NCBI GenBank assembly: GCA_023375785.1
Contig: SZWC01000555.1
Span: 363,924 to 392,031, forward strand
Source: Penium margaritaceum
Lineage: Eukaryota > Streptophyta > Zygnematophyceae > Desmidiales > Peniaceae
DNA length: 28,108 nucleotides
Reading direction: 5' to 3'
The position numbers were made by a program, and so were the translations under genes. A model generated the notes under the pieces. The model worked only from the letters and a program-made list of their open reading frames with translations, made no database searches and had not been told where the DNA came from. Below, piece by piece: positions 10,279-20,380 of this stretch (positions within the stretch are counted from its first letter, which is position 1; the number at the start of each line of letters is the position of its first letter).

Positions 10279-11330
10279 TCAGTCTGTGGTGATGATAAAA
10301 GGGAGGTTGAAGTTGGGGAACTCCAGCATTGGTGCTGTGATCAGGCGGGCCTTGATCTCCTCCCACGCCGTCTGACACGCGGATGCCTGAGTAAAATCCG
10401 TGTCCTGATACGTCAGCCATTGGAGTGGGAAAACGACCTTTGTATGGCCATGTACAAAATGACGGTAGAAAGACACAAACCCAAAGAAGATCTTGACCTG
10501 TCCGGCAGAGTTGGACTGACTCAACTCCTTGACTGCAGCAATTTTTGTGGGGTCCAATGTAATACCTTTTGTACTCATGACAAAGCCAAGAAATTCCATC
10601 TGTTCCATGCCGATGATTCACTTTGGGGTCTTGAGCTTAAGGTTGGTGTGGCGGAGGGCGGGAAACGCCTCATCAAGGGAGGCAAGGAGCTCCTCAAAGG
10701 AATGGACAGCAACCAGAACGTTGTCTATGTAGCAGCTGACATTGGGGAGGCGGTGGAGGGTGACGTCCATGATGTGGTGTAATGCGGCACTGGCATTGCA
10801 GAGGCCAAAGGGCATACGTGTGAAGGCATAAAGACCTTCAGGGGTCACAGGGGCAGTCTTGAGGATGGAGTCGAGATGCATCGCGATTGCATGGAATACA
10901 GATTTGACATTCAGCTTCGCAAACCCCGTTCTTGAATGTCCACAATGAGTGGCATTATATATGCATCTTCCTTAGTGACTCTGTTGAGATCACGGAATTC
11001 CACATAGAACCGCTTATTGCCATCTGGTTTTCCCACAATGACGAGGTTGGCTTGCCAGGGACTGCTCACGGGGATGACTACTCCCTGCTCTTTGATTTCT
11101 TTGAGGCCGTCCAGAACAATCTGTTGCTGATTGGGGAGGATGCGGCAGACCTTCTGCTTCATGGGCTATGTGTCACCGGTGTTGATTACGTGGTAGGCAT
11201 CGACCACGCCAATTTCCGACGTGGCTCCTGCGCAAACCTCCAAGTGCTATTGGAGCAGTTGCCGCACCTGTTGGTGTTGTTTCGGAGTAAGCCGATTGTG
11301 GAGCATGTGTTCAAAGGGAGGCAATAGAGC
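10279..11330 (-). pseudogene. Gypsy-type reverse transcriptase, broken and catalytically mutated
   Basis: RT copies element RNA into cDNA. From 11162 the frame encodes KQKVCRILPNQQQ, then VIPVSSPWQANLVIVGKPDG and FRDLNRVTKEDAY, the standard fingers of Ty3 RT. After a frameshift comes FAKLNVKSVFH, where the usual KLD has Asn instead of catalytic Asp. The frame at 10618-10881 has FTRMPFGLCNASA and then CYIDN at 10720-10731, where YIDD is expected. The last part (10279-10608) includes MEFLGFVMSTKGITLDPTKI, the thumb and connection. Upstream, 11247-11444 holds the pre-RT region (FEHMLHNRLTPKQ). At least two catalytic Asp-to-Asn changes plus frameshifts mean it is inactive. Confidence 0.9.
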
Positions 11331-11748
11331 TGGTTCCACAGGTGGCTTTGGGGGAAAATAGTTCCTTGTCCTCTTCATAGCCGCTGCCCATGCTAGATTG
11401 GCCCTGCTTCCAGTAACCAAGGAGGGTTGCGTGTGTGCCGACATCTACACAAGATACATCAGCTTCTATTTCCACCACATATTTATTCCATTCTGCGAAT
11501 GCTTCCAGTGCCTCATCAGGAAACCTTCCCCTGCTCGCAGAAGTTCCCCCATACTCCGCGTGCAAGGGTAAGGCAATTGTACCCTGCCCGCAATGGATTT
11601 CAGCTCTCGGTATGGTAATGATGAGAACATCGACTGGCGTACTTGATCATCCTCTTGTTGAGCCTCTTGCGGAGTGATGTTGACCCTGTTGGTGATGGGA
11701 AGTGCAATTTGTGGGGCTACTGTGATGAGGGTGTACTCCTTGTCACAC

Positions 11749-11778
11749 TATTATGCAGCTGATCTCAGCTGCATAATA
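11749..11778. repeat. Perfect 14-bp inverted repeat with 2-bp spacer
   Basis: TATTATGCAGCTGA (11749-11762), TC, then TCAGCTGCATAATA (11765-11778). It lies between the protease and RT parts of the outer element and puts two stops in the minus-strand frame. It could form a strong hairpin or be a small insertion. Confidence 0.95.
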
Positions 11779-11799
11779 CCCAGGCGAAAGATGAGGCTG

Positions 11800-12130
11800 G
11801 CATTGCGGAGTACAAGGTAGTCTGTTCCGATGAGCATGTCATAAGTTCGGGCACAGGTAACCTGCAATGTTAAGGTCTCATGGAGCATTCCAATTGTATT
11901 GGGAGGTCGCGGACCTCTCCTTCCTCTGTATCAAAGCCACTCGATGCGTTGCTAAAGATGTTATGGGTAGGAAGCACGCGGTCTACCCAGCTGACTGCAG
12001 CCAGGACGTGAAGGGCAATGGTAGTATGTGTTTCACCCGTATCAATGACGGCGAGGAATTTCTTGCCCAAGATCCAAACATTGTAGCACACAACTTCATA
12101 GTAGATCTCATCCTGTCGCGGTGACTTCAA
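11800..12130 (-). pseudogene. Retropepsin-like protease domain of outer element
   Basis: The 86-codon frame at 11870-12130 contains LGKKFLAVIDTGETHTTI, with the DTG active-site triad at 12035-12043. This is the usual Ty3 'DTGATH' context with Glu for Ala. The frame continues past a stop near 11870 with the downstream flap and helix motif RTYDMLIGTDYLVLRNASL, typical of gypsy aspartic proteases (usual ILGMDWL). It lies between the gag zinc knuckle and RT, as expected. It would cleave the Gag-Pol polyprotein. The active site looks intact, but the frame is interrupted. Confidence 0.85.
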
Positions 12131-12139
12131 TTCTTGGGG

Positions 12140-12800
12140 AGCCCATCACCAGTCAATCTCATTGAAGGGGATGAGGACTGTTGGGTCACCCTCGATCTTT
12201 CAGGTGTTCCGCGTGCTTACGGGTGTCAGTTGTTCACAGCGGAGTTGAATCTCCATAGGATCGAGACATCGGTCAGCCTTGAAGAAAAAGGCATTGAGTT
12301 CTGTTACAATCTCAGGGTGAAGTTGAAGATTTTCAAGAAAGGATATAGAAGCTACAGGCCGCTAGAGAAGAGCTTCAACCTGATTGCTGGGGACCTGAGG
12401 GACAGGAGGGACTGTCACGGAGGATGTAGTTGCTATCGCCGGGATTACCTGTGCTGAAGTTGTTGTGGTCTCAGGGACAGCTGGTCGCTCATCTCGCCCC
12501 AATGTGGAACTTGCGCCTGCTGTTTCACGATCGACGTGTGGTCGGTCTGATTATGCAGCAATCATATCCTGGAGTATGGCGTCCTACTGCTCTTCACGTT
12601 GGCGGAGCCCTGTTTGGAAATCCATTGCTTCAGTCAATGTTCATCCCACCAATCCATTTACACATGCTTCGTCGATTTACTGTTGTTCTTGCTCCGTTGT
12701 TTCATTGTCATCCATGACCATGCCAAACCGTACATTCCATGTGCCTGCTGCATTGCGACATGGTGCGGATGGGTTGGAGACTAAATTCGGAAGGAGAGGT
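12140..12800 (-). other. Gag to protease linker of outer element
   Basis: No recognisable domain lies here on either strand. The minus strand has short interrupted open pieces between the zinc-knuckle frame ending at 12803 and the protease frame starting at 12130. The + strand is open in parts, but the peptides have no known motif. Probably degenerate polyprotein linker. Confidence 0.4.
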
Positions 12801-12802
12801 CC

Positions 12803-13620
12803 TTACGGGTGCGGCGCCCCCGCCGTGGCGGCCACCTGTGGGATCAAAGCTCCCGGTGGATGCTGGTTTGGTTGCAGATGATCATTCCACTGGCGGTTCT
12901 TCTTTGCATCATACTGCCGCCAGTGTTCTGCCCCTAGGTGTTGTGATGGAGGTGCTTGATCCCTGCGACATCGTGGGCAATGTGCATTCAGATGTTTGAA
13001 GCGACCACAGGTGTAACAGGCTTTTGCCTGTGGAGGGTTGCTACGCGTCCCTCCTCCGGTCGCCACCACTGCTGCTAGTGCTGTCTGCTGCCTGGTGGTG
13101 CTTTTCATACCTATCTGTAGTATCAGCTACGGCCTCTTTCAGACTAAGGTACTTCCATGGATTCATATGCATGCTGATCTCTTCAGGCAGTGCGCGGATC
13201 AAGTTCTGTAACACGACCCATAGAGGCAACCTCTCTCCTTCTGGGCTCTTGGCAATTGTGGACCAAAGCAGGAATTTATCCACATAACGCTTGATGTCAT
13301 CCCCTGGCTTCATGACATCTTTTTTTATCTTGGACAGTTCTTCTTCCTTTATAATAGTTTGGAACCGTGCTATGAGAGCATTGCCAACGTCCTCATATAT
13401 AGTGAAGGGTTTCCCCATATTGTGCCAATCCGTTGCATCACCCTTCAAGTGTAGTTTGGTCGTTGCTTACAAAAGGTCAGCTGGGATGTGGCTAATGGCT
13501 CCCTGCAGAGCAATCTGTGGAGCCACTATCATGGATCCTCTCCTGGGGCACCTGTGAAGGCATCCATTCATGGTAGGTGAGCTGAATCACTCTGGATGAA
13601 CTGGGGGAGGGGAACAATGC
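12803..13620 (-). pseudogene. Gag capsid and CCHC zinc knuckle of outer element
   Basis: Gag forms the particle that packages the element RNA. The frame 13041-13448 encodes KGDATDWHNMGKPFTIYEDV, ALIARFQTIIKEEELSKIKK and NLIRALPEEISMHMNPWKYL, the usual order of a Ty3 retrotransposon gag capsid. Upstream, HLPWMDAFTGAPGEDP near 13570 fits the start of the same domain with stops. The overlapping frame 12803-13108 holds a perfect CX2CX4HX4C knuckle, CYTCGRFKHLNAHC at 12977-13018, for RNA binding. The two frames join by a shift near 13050-13100. It is a pseudogene because of that shift and upstream stops. Confidence 0.88.
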
Positions 13621-14117
13621 TACGGTTGGTAACTCTAACAATGATCTAGGTCTGAGTTGGAGTGCGGGAAGCGGGAGGGGCATTGACGGTGGAGATGACC
13701 AGTGGAGCTGTATAGGTAACAGACACGGCAGATCAAGACTGTGCGAGTGGACGGATTGTGCCTGGTCGGCTTGATACCCCGCAGGTGGTGTTTTCATGGA
13801 AGTCTGGATCGTGTGATGGGACAGATTCCGAATACCGAGTGCGGAACCTTGCTGTGTGTCCAGGCTCTAATATTGGCTGGGATGAGTCTGTTGGGCTCAG
13901 TGATAGGGGAGGGGGGGGTCTGGGTCTGTCGAGATTGCATCCTGAAGGAATTTTCTTGAAATGGACCCTGCGGAGGGCCTTGAAGAGGTATCGATCCTGG
14001 CGTGTAATGCAATTCTAGACCAGGGTGCAGAGCGTTCCTGCTCGGATGAGGTTTCAGAGTCATCAGAGTCTGATCCCGAGAGGATGGGTAGCGATGCCCA
14101 TTGGCGGGTTGGAAGAC
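13621..14117 (-). pseudogene. Gag N-terminal part, segment left of copia insertion
   Basis: Minus-strand open pieces here are rich in Gln, Pro and Ser. One (13897-14117) has an acidic run SGSDSDDSETSSEQERS, another (13794-14063) has SIPLQGPPQGPFQENSFRMQ. The copia element cuts this region at 14118-14122, and the remainder continues beyond 20381. The function is probably a disordered N-terminal extension of Gag. The homology is weak, and the assignment rests on position and composition. Confidence 0.4.
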
Positions 14118-14122
14118 ATGGG

Positions 14123-15106
14123 TGTTGAAAAGTTGCCCCTCTGCATGCCCAAGTGCGGCGCCGGGAGGCGCCGACGAGCCGCCAGAAAGTGGAAACTCTA
14201 TACCTTTGGATCTGGTGACTCAAGGATTACTCGGATCCTAAAATGGACAATTTATCCTTAAAGTTGACGAGTCGCTAAATCCGGCGGAAGTTGTTTCACC
14301 AGAATCGGACAGTTATCAAGGGAGATATGGCCTTCCCAAGTTGGGGTATGCATAACGGCTCTGGGAGCTGGCTGCGACTCGCAATCCGGTGGATAATCGA
14401 CCGGACTGAGTAACAAAAAAACCATCTGGGGAAATTGCTCCGGAAGGCCTGCCGAGGCGTCCGGTGGATAATCCACCTGATCAGGTGGATCATCCACTGG
14501 ATCCTGTAGTGCAGGTTGTTACTGAGGGACTTAGCCAAAATCATGGCTTGGCGTCCAATACTCAGAAGTACGTTCTGTTACTCAGGGACCGTCAAAATTC
14601 TGACTACAGGTCCACGGACAGGTTTCAAACCTCATCACACCCCATCACCAAACTCGACCAAAAAGTGGGGGAGGTGCGTGGAAACAGTGCAGGGGACCCC
14701 TACACCACGTGCAATGGATATGCACCTTGGGAAAGGCGCTTGGCACGTGAAGATAGGCGCCACGGCGTGTGCGCGCCATGGAGGCGTTAGGCGTTTCTGT
14801 GGTGGGTGAGACCTGCACTTTGGCAAACGTAACGTGGGCTATGCTTGGCCGAATTGCGCGCGGTTTGGTGCGTTGGAAAGATCATGACTAGCCCTATAAC
14901 TGTTGTGATCATTTCCATGTACAAAAACGAACACAAAATGACGTTATTCCCTTCGCAAACTGACTGTCTCTAAATTCATGGTCACATAGGGTGAGGCGAC
15001 CAGAAAGCTCACGCTAAGTCTCAGATTCGTCCAAAACAGAAGACGTAGACCACCAAGAGACGATCAAATAAACGTCTGGACCGCATCTTGCGGATTCCTC
15101 CTGACA
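14123..15106 (+). repeat. 5' LTR of nested copia element
   Basis: Starts TGTTGAA and ends CTGACA, 984 bp. The end is fixed by the solo LTR at 7871-8850, which begins TGTCAG in reverse. It contains a perfect palindrome CCACCTGATCAGGTGG (14473-14488), imperfect tandem copies of a GTTACTxAGGGAC segment around 14517-14600, and a weak TATA-like TATAAC at 14895. Confidence 0.9.
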
Positions 15107-15189
15107 AAGGGTTACTGGCCCACAATTTTGATTGTCTTCAACGTTCACGTCTTCCGCAGCACACGGGATTGTCATCTTGGACGTCACCA

Positions 15190-15981
15190 TGAAGTTCTGA
15201 GAACCCGTCGGAGTAGATGCTGCGCAAATGGCGCAGAAGGAGACGCAGCCCATCCAGAAGTAAGCGGGCGGCCCAGGCTTTTGGCTATGGAGGTGGCACT
15301 TCGGGTTGCACCTCGCGCATAAGGGGTTGCTGAAGGTCATGATGGGAACGGAAATCCTTGACGAAGCGACAACGACGGAAGCGTAGAAGGAGGACTTCAC
15401 AAAGAAGAACATGGAGGAGCTCATACTGTGGATGTCCGAGACGACTGAGTCGCAGTGGGGCTACTTCTAGGACTACAAGCTGGCATCCAAAGCTTGGAAA
15501 AATTCTGCTCCATCCATCAATCCAAGTCACTGGTAAACAAGATATTCGTAATGAAGTGACTCCTCATGGTGAGAATCGAGGAGGGAGATAATGTCATCTC
15601 CACCATGCAGCAGATCGAGTCTCTTGCCTCGCAATGCATGACGCGGGCGATGGCCCTCCTCCTGGCCCTACCTGATAGTTGGGACTCACTCATCACTGTC
15701 TTCGGAGGATGGTTGGAGGACAAGCTCACCTATAGCGTGGTCGCAGAGTACATCCGCAAGAAGGCATAGCACCAGAGGTGCGGGGAGTCCTCATCTTCCT
15801 CATCAGCCCTCGTCACCAAAACGCGTGGTGGTGGAAGCGGGGGCAAAGGAAGCGGCGGAAGAGGCGGCGGAAAGAAGGGCGCCGAGAAAGGTGCGTGCCA
15901 CAACTGCGGCAAGGAGGGCCATTGGGCCCGTGAGTGCCCAGAGGAGGCGAAGACCGGCCGCAAAAATAGCAAGGGCAGGTA
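15190..15981 (+). pseudogene. Copia gag with CCHC zinc knuckle
   Basis: Gag packages element RNA. From an ATG at 15190, with stops and shifts, the + strand encodes HKGLLKVMMGTEILDEATTT, then NKIFVMK, MVRIEEGDNVISTMQQIESL and LALPDSWDSLITVFGG, the standard helices of plant copia gag (UBN2-type). A Gly/Ser/Lys-rich linker leads to CHNCGKEGHWAREC at 15896-15937, a perfect CX2CX4HX4C knuckle, and a stop at 15980. At least two frames are needed, so it is broken. The gag ORF at 15566-15769 is the longest clean piece. Confidence 0.85.
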
Positions 15982-15982
15982 G

Positions 15983-16300
15983 ATCCTCAATGGCAATAAG
16001 AACCACTTCTTCAAGAAGGCCAACAGGCGGTGCCTGGATTTCGAGGCTGAGGAGCACACCCAAGTCAAGAAGGTGGGGTTCAACACCTATGAGAAGTCCT
16101 CTAAATCAATGGTGGTCGCAAACAACAAAGTCGAGCCAACGGCCGGCCAAGGCAACGTGGAGGTGGAAGTCGTAGTGGGCGGTAAGAAGGAGCTGTACAC
16201 AATCCGTGATGTGCAGCACGTCCTCGGCCTGGCTGACATTTTGAGTGTCAACCGCTTGAATGACAAGGGGTATGAGGTGCTCTTCTATAGGAAAGTGCAG
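15983..16300 (+). pseudogene. Remnant of copia protease, active site missing
   Basis: After the gag stop the frame continues as NHFFKKANRRCLDFEAEEHT and then GQGNVEVEVVVGGKKELYTI and DVQHVLGLADILSVNRLNDK. The second half is the usual C-terminal half of copia protease (the 'vl.vpgl..nllSv..L..kGy.v' region). The expected WxxDSGAxxH active site upstream is not visible, so this part seems deleted or eroded. Confidence 0.65.
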
Positions 16301-17400
16301 TGGTACGCATCGACGGTGACGGCGAGGTCGTGCTGGAGGAAAAGCGCGAGAGCGGTCTCTACAACGTGGAGACCAAGGTGGTCCCCGCGGCATCAGACGT
16401 AACGGACTCGCAGGATTGCGTCGTCAACATGACCAAGGGAGGAAGCACTGATCTAGAGCTCTGGCACCAACAGTTGGGGCATTCGGCGCCCGCAACCGTT
16501 AAGGAGATGGCAAAGCACGACATGGTGCACGACCTCGTCATCGATGGTGCAGCAGACACGACAGAAGATGTAGCAGCGCATAAAAAGTGCGAGCCTTGCA
16601 TTTTGGACAAGGCACGACACAAGCCGTTCAATGAGAATGAGGCTCACCCAAAGGACCTGCTGGAGGTCGTGCAAAGCGATGTGTGCAGACCGTTCAAAAC
16701 GCCGTCAAACACCGGCTTGAGAAACTTCGTGACCTTCATTGATGACTACAGCAAAAAACTCTACGTGTACTTCATGAAGTGTAAAGGTGAGGTCCTGGAC
16801 CAGGTGAAGGAGTACGTCGCAGCGGTGGAGAGGTAGACTGGCCGGAAGGTCAGAGAACTGCGTAGCAAAAATGGCGGAGAGTACGTGGGCTACAGCGGGT
16901 GGATGAAGCAGCGGGGCATCAAGTGGGAACCCACTGCGTCGTACTCGCCATAGTCCAACAGATTGGCGGAGCGGGCGAACCAGGTGCTGCTCAACATGGT
17001 GTAGATCATACTTGTGGATGCGGGATTGCCGCGAGGGCTCTAGGTGGAGGCTATGCGTATAGTGAGCTACACCATCGACCTCATCCCAACAGTGGTGCTG
17101 AAGGGTAAGGGTGGCTGGAAGACGTCGCATGAGGTTTGGAGCGGGCGCAAGCCATACGTGGTGTTCCGGAAGGTGTTCGGGTGCAAGGCGCACGCGATGG
17201 TGCAGGCGGCACAATGATGCGACAGCAAGCTGGAACCACAGGCAAAGCCATGCTTGTTCCTCGGCTACGAGAGTGTGCAAAAGGTGTACTGGCTCTGGGA
17301 CCCGCGTACACAAGAGATCATCTGCAGCCATGACACCGAGTTCGACGAGCAAAAGAGCTTCAGCAATAGCAGCAATGACATGAACGTTGGGAACACTCCA
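16300..17400 (+). pseudogene. Copia integrase, second catalytic Asp replaced by Lys
   Basis: A 178-codon open frame (16300-16836) begins with the pre-integrase zinc domain: LWHQQLGHS with His at about 16465, and CEPC at 16588-16599. VVQSDVCRPF carries the first catalytic Asp (16678-16680), followed by FVTFIDDYSKKLYVYFMKCK. After a stop, LRSKNGGEYVG has Lys (16867-16869) where LRSDNGGEY is expected. SNRLAERANQVLLNM holds the catalytic Glu region. KPCLFLGYESVQKVYWLWDP near 17250-17300 is the usual end of the copia integrase region. Stops occur at 16837 and near 16951, 17002 and 17040. It would join cDNA to host DNA but cannot here. Confidence 0.9.
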
Positions 17401-17930
17401 AAACATGGGGAGTGGTTCCAGCTCCTTGACTACGAGGAGGAGCCAGCAGATTCGGAGGTCGATGATGTGGCGTCGGAGTGCGGTGGTGAAGCAGGTGCAG
17501 TAGTCGACGCAGAAGACTCCGACGACGATCCAGCTTGGCTGGAGATCCAGCAGAATGATCCATCGAAGGATGCACCGCGGGTGCCGAAGCGTGCACTCCC
17601 GGCGGAGTTTGCGTCGGGCGTCGGAGAAAAGTCATTCGGACGCGCCACCCGTCCGGTTGATGGTTCACCGGAGTGGGAGGGATCCTCGAGGAGCTGTCCA
17701 CTTGATGATTCACGGAAGCAGGCAGAGTCAGAAGGATCGAAGTAGAGCAACAAGACGCCACCAAAAATGCCACGCCGCAGCGGGAGGCAGCGGAGATTGG
17801 GGAAGCATTTTGACACAGGCACCGGTCGATGGATCGGCATGACACCGTGCATGCTGGTTGCATCAACGGAATCAACGATCGTACAATAGGTGCTTGTGCT
17901 GCCCGAGGGGAAATAGTAGGATGCCGCTAT
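17401..17930 (+). pseudogene. Acidic linker between copia integrase and RT
   Basis: The open frame 17254-17745 continues from the integrase end into an acidic segment (DYEEEPADSEVDDVASECGG, then AVVDAEDSDDDPAWLEIQQN). Such variable acidic or Ser/Pro linkers separate integrase from RT in copia polyproteins. It ends in a stop at 17743-17745, and the sequence to 17930 is degenerate. No motif with a function is seen. Confidence 0.55.
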
Positions 17931-18792
17931 CAAGTCGGAGTTGGCGTCCATTGCTGAAAATGACACGTGGCAGCTGGTTGACAGGCCGAAAGATGCCAAG
18001 GTCATCGGCTCCAAGTGGGTCTTCAAGACGAAGTTCACAAAAGAAGGTGTGGTTGACAAGTACAAGGCAGAGCTCCTGGTGAAGGGGTACGCACAACGTA
18101 AGGGCGAGCACTTCAATAAGACGCTCGCCCCTGTCGCCAAGTTCACAAGCATCCAGGTGATCCTTGCGATGGTAGCCGCAAAGGACATGGACCTCCACCA
18201 GATGGACGTAAAGACGACCTTCCTCAACGGTATCATAGACAAAGAAATTCACATGGAGGTGTCAGAGGGGTGGAGGCGCCGGAGGCACAACTCAACTTCA
18301 AGCGATGTGAGGCGGATCACATCATGTACGTGCGGCATAGCAAGAAGCTCCATCAGATCATCGTACTCAACGTGGATGATCTGATCTTGTGCTCCTCAGA
18401 CCTGCCGAGCCTACAGTAGCTGAAAGAGCAGCTGAGCAGCAGGTTCCAGATGTCAGACATGGAGAGCTGGAATTCTACCTCAGGGTGAGCATTACACGAA
18501 ACCGGAGGGCGCGCACGCTTGAGCTAGGACATGCCAAATACGTGCTCGAGGTGCTGAAGTGGTACGACATGGAGGGCTGCAAACCAATGTGCAGTCCTGT
18601 CTCCACGACTTGTGACCTGAGTGCGGCAATGGCGCCGCAAACAAAAGAAGAGCGAGCGGATATGGCAGGAGTGCCCTACCAATTGGCGGTGGGCAGCCTC
18701 ATGAATGCCATGGTGGCGACTCGACCCAACCTGACCTACGCGGTAGGCCAAGTGAGCAGGTACATGGCTGGTCCAGGGCCACTAAACTGTTA
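17931..18792 (+). pseudogene. Copia reverse transcriptase (RVT_2), with internal deletion
   Basis: The frame 17941-18384 encodes NDTWQLVDRPKDAKVIGSKW, VFKTKFTKEGVVDKYKAELL and KTLAPVAKFTSIQVILAMVA, then HQMDVKTTFLNGIIDKEIHM, where the first catalytic Asp sits at 18205-18207. Immediately after MEVSEG (about 18270) the usual 60 or so residues with the LKKSLYGLKQAPR motif are missing. The sequence resumes in another frame with KRCEADHIMYVRHSKKLHQI and NVDD (18369-18380) for the usual YVDD. The frame 18389-18793 then gives LEFYLRVSITRNRRARTLEL and VGSLMNAMVATRPNLTYAVG. The deletion and shifts make it inactive. Confidence 0.9.
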
Positions 18793-19379
18793 GGCGGTCA
18801 AGCGCATCCTCCGCTACCTGCATGCGATGCGACACGCGCACCTGAGGTTCGACGACAAAGGGCAGACGGACCCTTTAAGCCTGGTCTACTACACAGCTGC
18901 AGACTACGCTGGCGATGTTGAGAAGCGGAATTCCACATCCAATTACATGATTTTCCTTCCTGGTAAAACGGTCTCGTGGTAAAGCAGGAAGCAGGACTGT
19001 GTCGCCACCTCCATAGTGGAAGCAGAGTACATCGCTCTGGGCGAGGCGGTCAAGGAGGCAGTGTGGGCTCCGCAGGTTGCTGAGGGGGCTGGGTGTGCCG
19101 CAGCAGGAGCCTACGGTGGTGCAAGAAGACAACACCGGCTCCATCTTGCTCACCAACACCTCGACGCAGTAGAAAAGGAAGAAGCACATCAACGTGCGTT
19201 ACCAGTATGCATGGGACATGGTCGAGAAGGGGCAGGTGGTGCTGCAGCACTGTAGCACGCACAACATGCTTGCGGATTGCTTGACCAAAGCGCAACCCGC
19301 GGACCGGCATGCGATGGATGTGGCTGGGCTTGGGATGACCACCTATGATGGGCTGGAGGGTACACCGGAAGATGAGTGA
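18793..19379 (+). pseudogene. Copia RNase H and polyprotein end
   Basis: After the stop at 18790-18792 the sequence encodes AVKRILRYLHAMRHAHLRFD, then YTAADYAGDVEKRNSTSNYM (usual 'D.DwAgd...r.S.sGy'). VATSIVEAEYIALGEAVKEA includes the conserved STAEAEY-like catalytic region. After a frameshift come QEDNTGSILLTN and RYQYAWDMVEKGQVVLQHCS, then NMLADCLTKAQP, the normal C-terminus of the copia polyprotein ('vadilTKal'). The open frame ends at the TGA at 19377-19379. Stops include TAA near 18979 and TAG near 19170. Confidence 0.9.
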
Positions 19380-19411
19380 GAGAAAGCATGAGCAACAGGC
19401 ATGGCAGGTGC

Positions 19412-19422
19412 AAAGGGGAGAA
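19412..19422 (+). promoter_or_regulatory. Polypurine tract of copia element
   Basis: AAAGGGGAGAA directly abuts the 3' LTR start TGTTGAA at 19423. This is the expected primer for plus-strand DNA synthesis. Confidence 0.9.
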
Positions 19423-20375
19423 TGTTGAAACGTTGCCCCTCCGCATGCCCAAGTGTGGCGCCGGGAGGTGCCGACGAGCCGCCAGAAAGTGGAAACTCCG
19501 CGCCGGCAGATCTGGCGACTTGTGGATTACTCGGATATTAAAATGGATGATTGCCCCTTGAATTTGACGAGTCTCTTAATCCGGAGGAAGTTGTTTCATT
19601 GGAATCAGACAAGTATCAAGGGAGATATGGCCTTCCAAAGTTGGGGTGTGCGCAGCGGCTCTGGGAGCCAACTGCGACTCAAAATCCAGTGGATAATCGA
19701 CCAGACCGATTAACAAAAATAACATCTGGAGAAATTGCTCCGGAAGACCTGCCGAGGCGTCCGGTGGATAATCCACCTGATCAGGTGGATCATCCACTGG
19801 ATCCTGCAGTCCAGGTTGTTATTGAGGAACTTAGCCAAAATCGGCGTCCGAAACTCAGAAGTGTGTTTTGTTACTCAGGGACTTTGTCAAAATTCTGACT
19901 GCAGGTCCACAGACAGGTTTCAAACCTCGTCACACCCCATCACCAAATTCGACCCAAAAGTGGGGGAGGTGCGTGGAAACAGTGCAGGGATCCCTACAAC
20001 ACGTGCAATGGATCTGTGTCTTGAGAAAGGCGCTTTGCATGTGAAGATAGGCGCCACGGCGTGTGCGCGCCATGGAGGCGTTAGGCATTTCTGTGGTGGG
20101 TGATACCTGCGCTTTGGCAAACGTAACGTGGGCTACGCTCGGCCAAATCGTGTGCAACTTAGTGCGTTGGAAAGCTCATGACTATCCCTATAAATTTTTT
20201 GAGCATGTCCATGTAAAAAAATGCAAGCAAAATGTCGTTATTCCCTTCGCAAACTGACTGTCTCTAAATTCAAGCTCACATAGCGTGAGGCGACCAGAAA
20301 GCTCACGCTCAGTCTCAGATTTGCCCAAAACAGAAGACGTAGACCACCAAGAGACGATCATACAAAGGGTCTGTG
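19423..20375 (+). repeat. 3' LTR of nested copia element, 3' end shortened
   Basis: Aligns with 14123-15106 from TGTTGAA onward and keeps the CCACCTGATCAGGTGG palindrome (19773-19788). It matches up to a GTCTG near 20373. The last part, including the terminal CTGACA present in the 5' LTR and the solo LTR, is missing. The ATGGG that follows at 20376 matches the 5' flank, so the end is placed at 20375. Confidence 0.85.
20189..20195 (+). promoter_or_regulatory. Candidate TATA box in copia LTR
   Basis: TATAAAT sits in the second half of the 3' LTR, in a segment conserved with the 5' LTR (there TATAAC at 14895). The position suits the U3/R boundary of a copia LTR. No transcript evidence is available. 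Confidence 0.45.
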
Positions 20376-20380
20376 ATGGG

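Larger units (their letters stand above)
14123..20375 (+). mobile_element. Nested Ty1/copia retrotransposon, degenerate
   Basis: Bounded by related LTRs at 14123-15106 and 19423-20375. ATGGG flanks it at 14118-14122 and 20376-20380, the likely target duplication. The interior order is gag, (protease), integrase, RT, RNase H, which is diagnostic of copia rather than gypsy. A polypurine tract precedes the 3' LTR. No standard initiator-tRNA primer site is seen after 15106 (the sequence there is AAGGGTTACTGGCCC). It interrupts the gag region of the outer minus-strand element. Stops, a probable RT deletion, loss of catalytic residues and a shortened 3' LTR make it non-functional. Confidence 0.92.

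Noticed and set aside
15107..15125. Primer-binding site of the copia element
   Set aside because: AAGGGTTACTGGCCC after the LTR does not match the iMet complement, and I could not assign another tRNA, so it is not listed as a feature.
16705..18242. Long minus-strand ORFs (16705-17406, 17430-18242)
   Set aside because: They are antisense to recognisable copia integrase and RT and have no motifs of their own.
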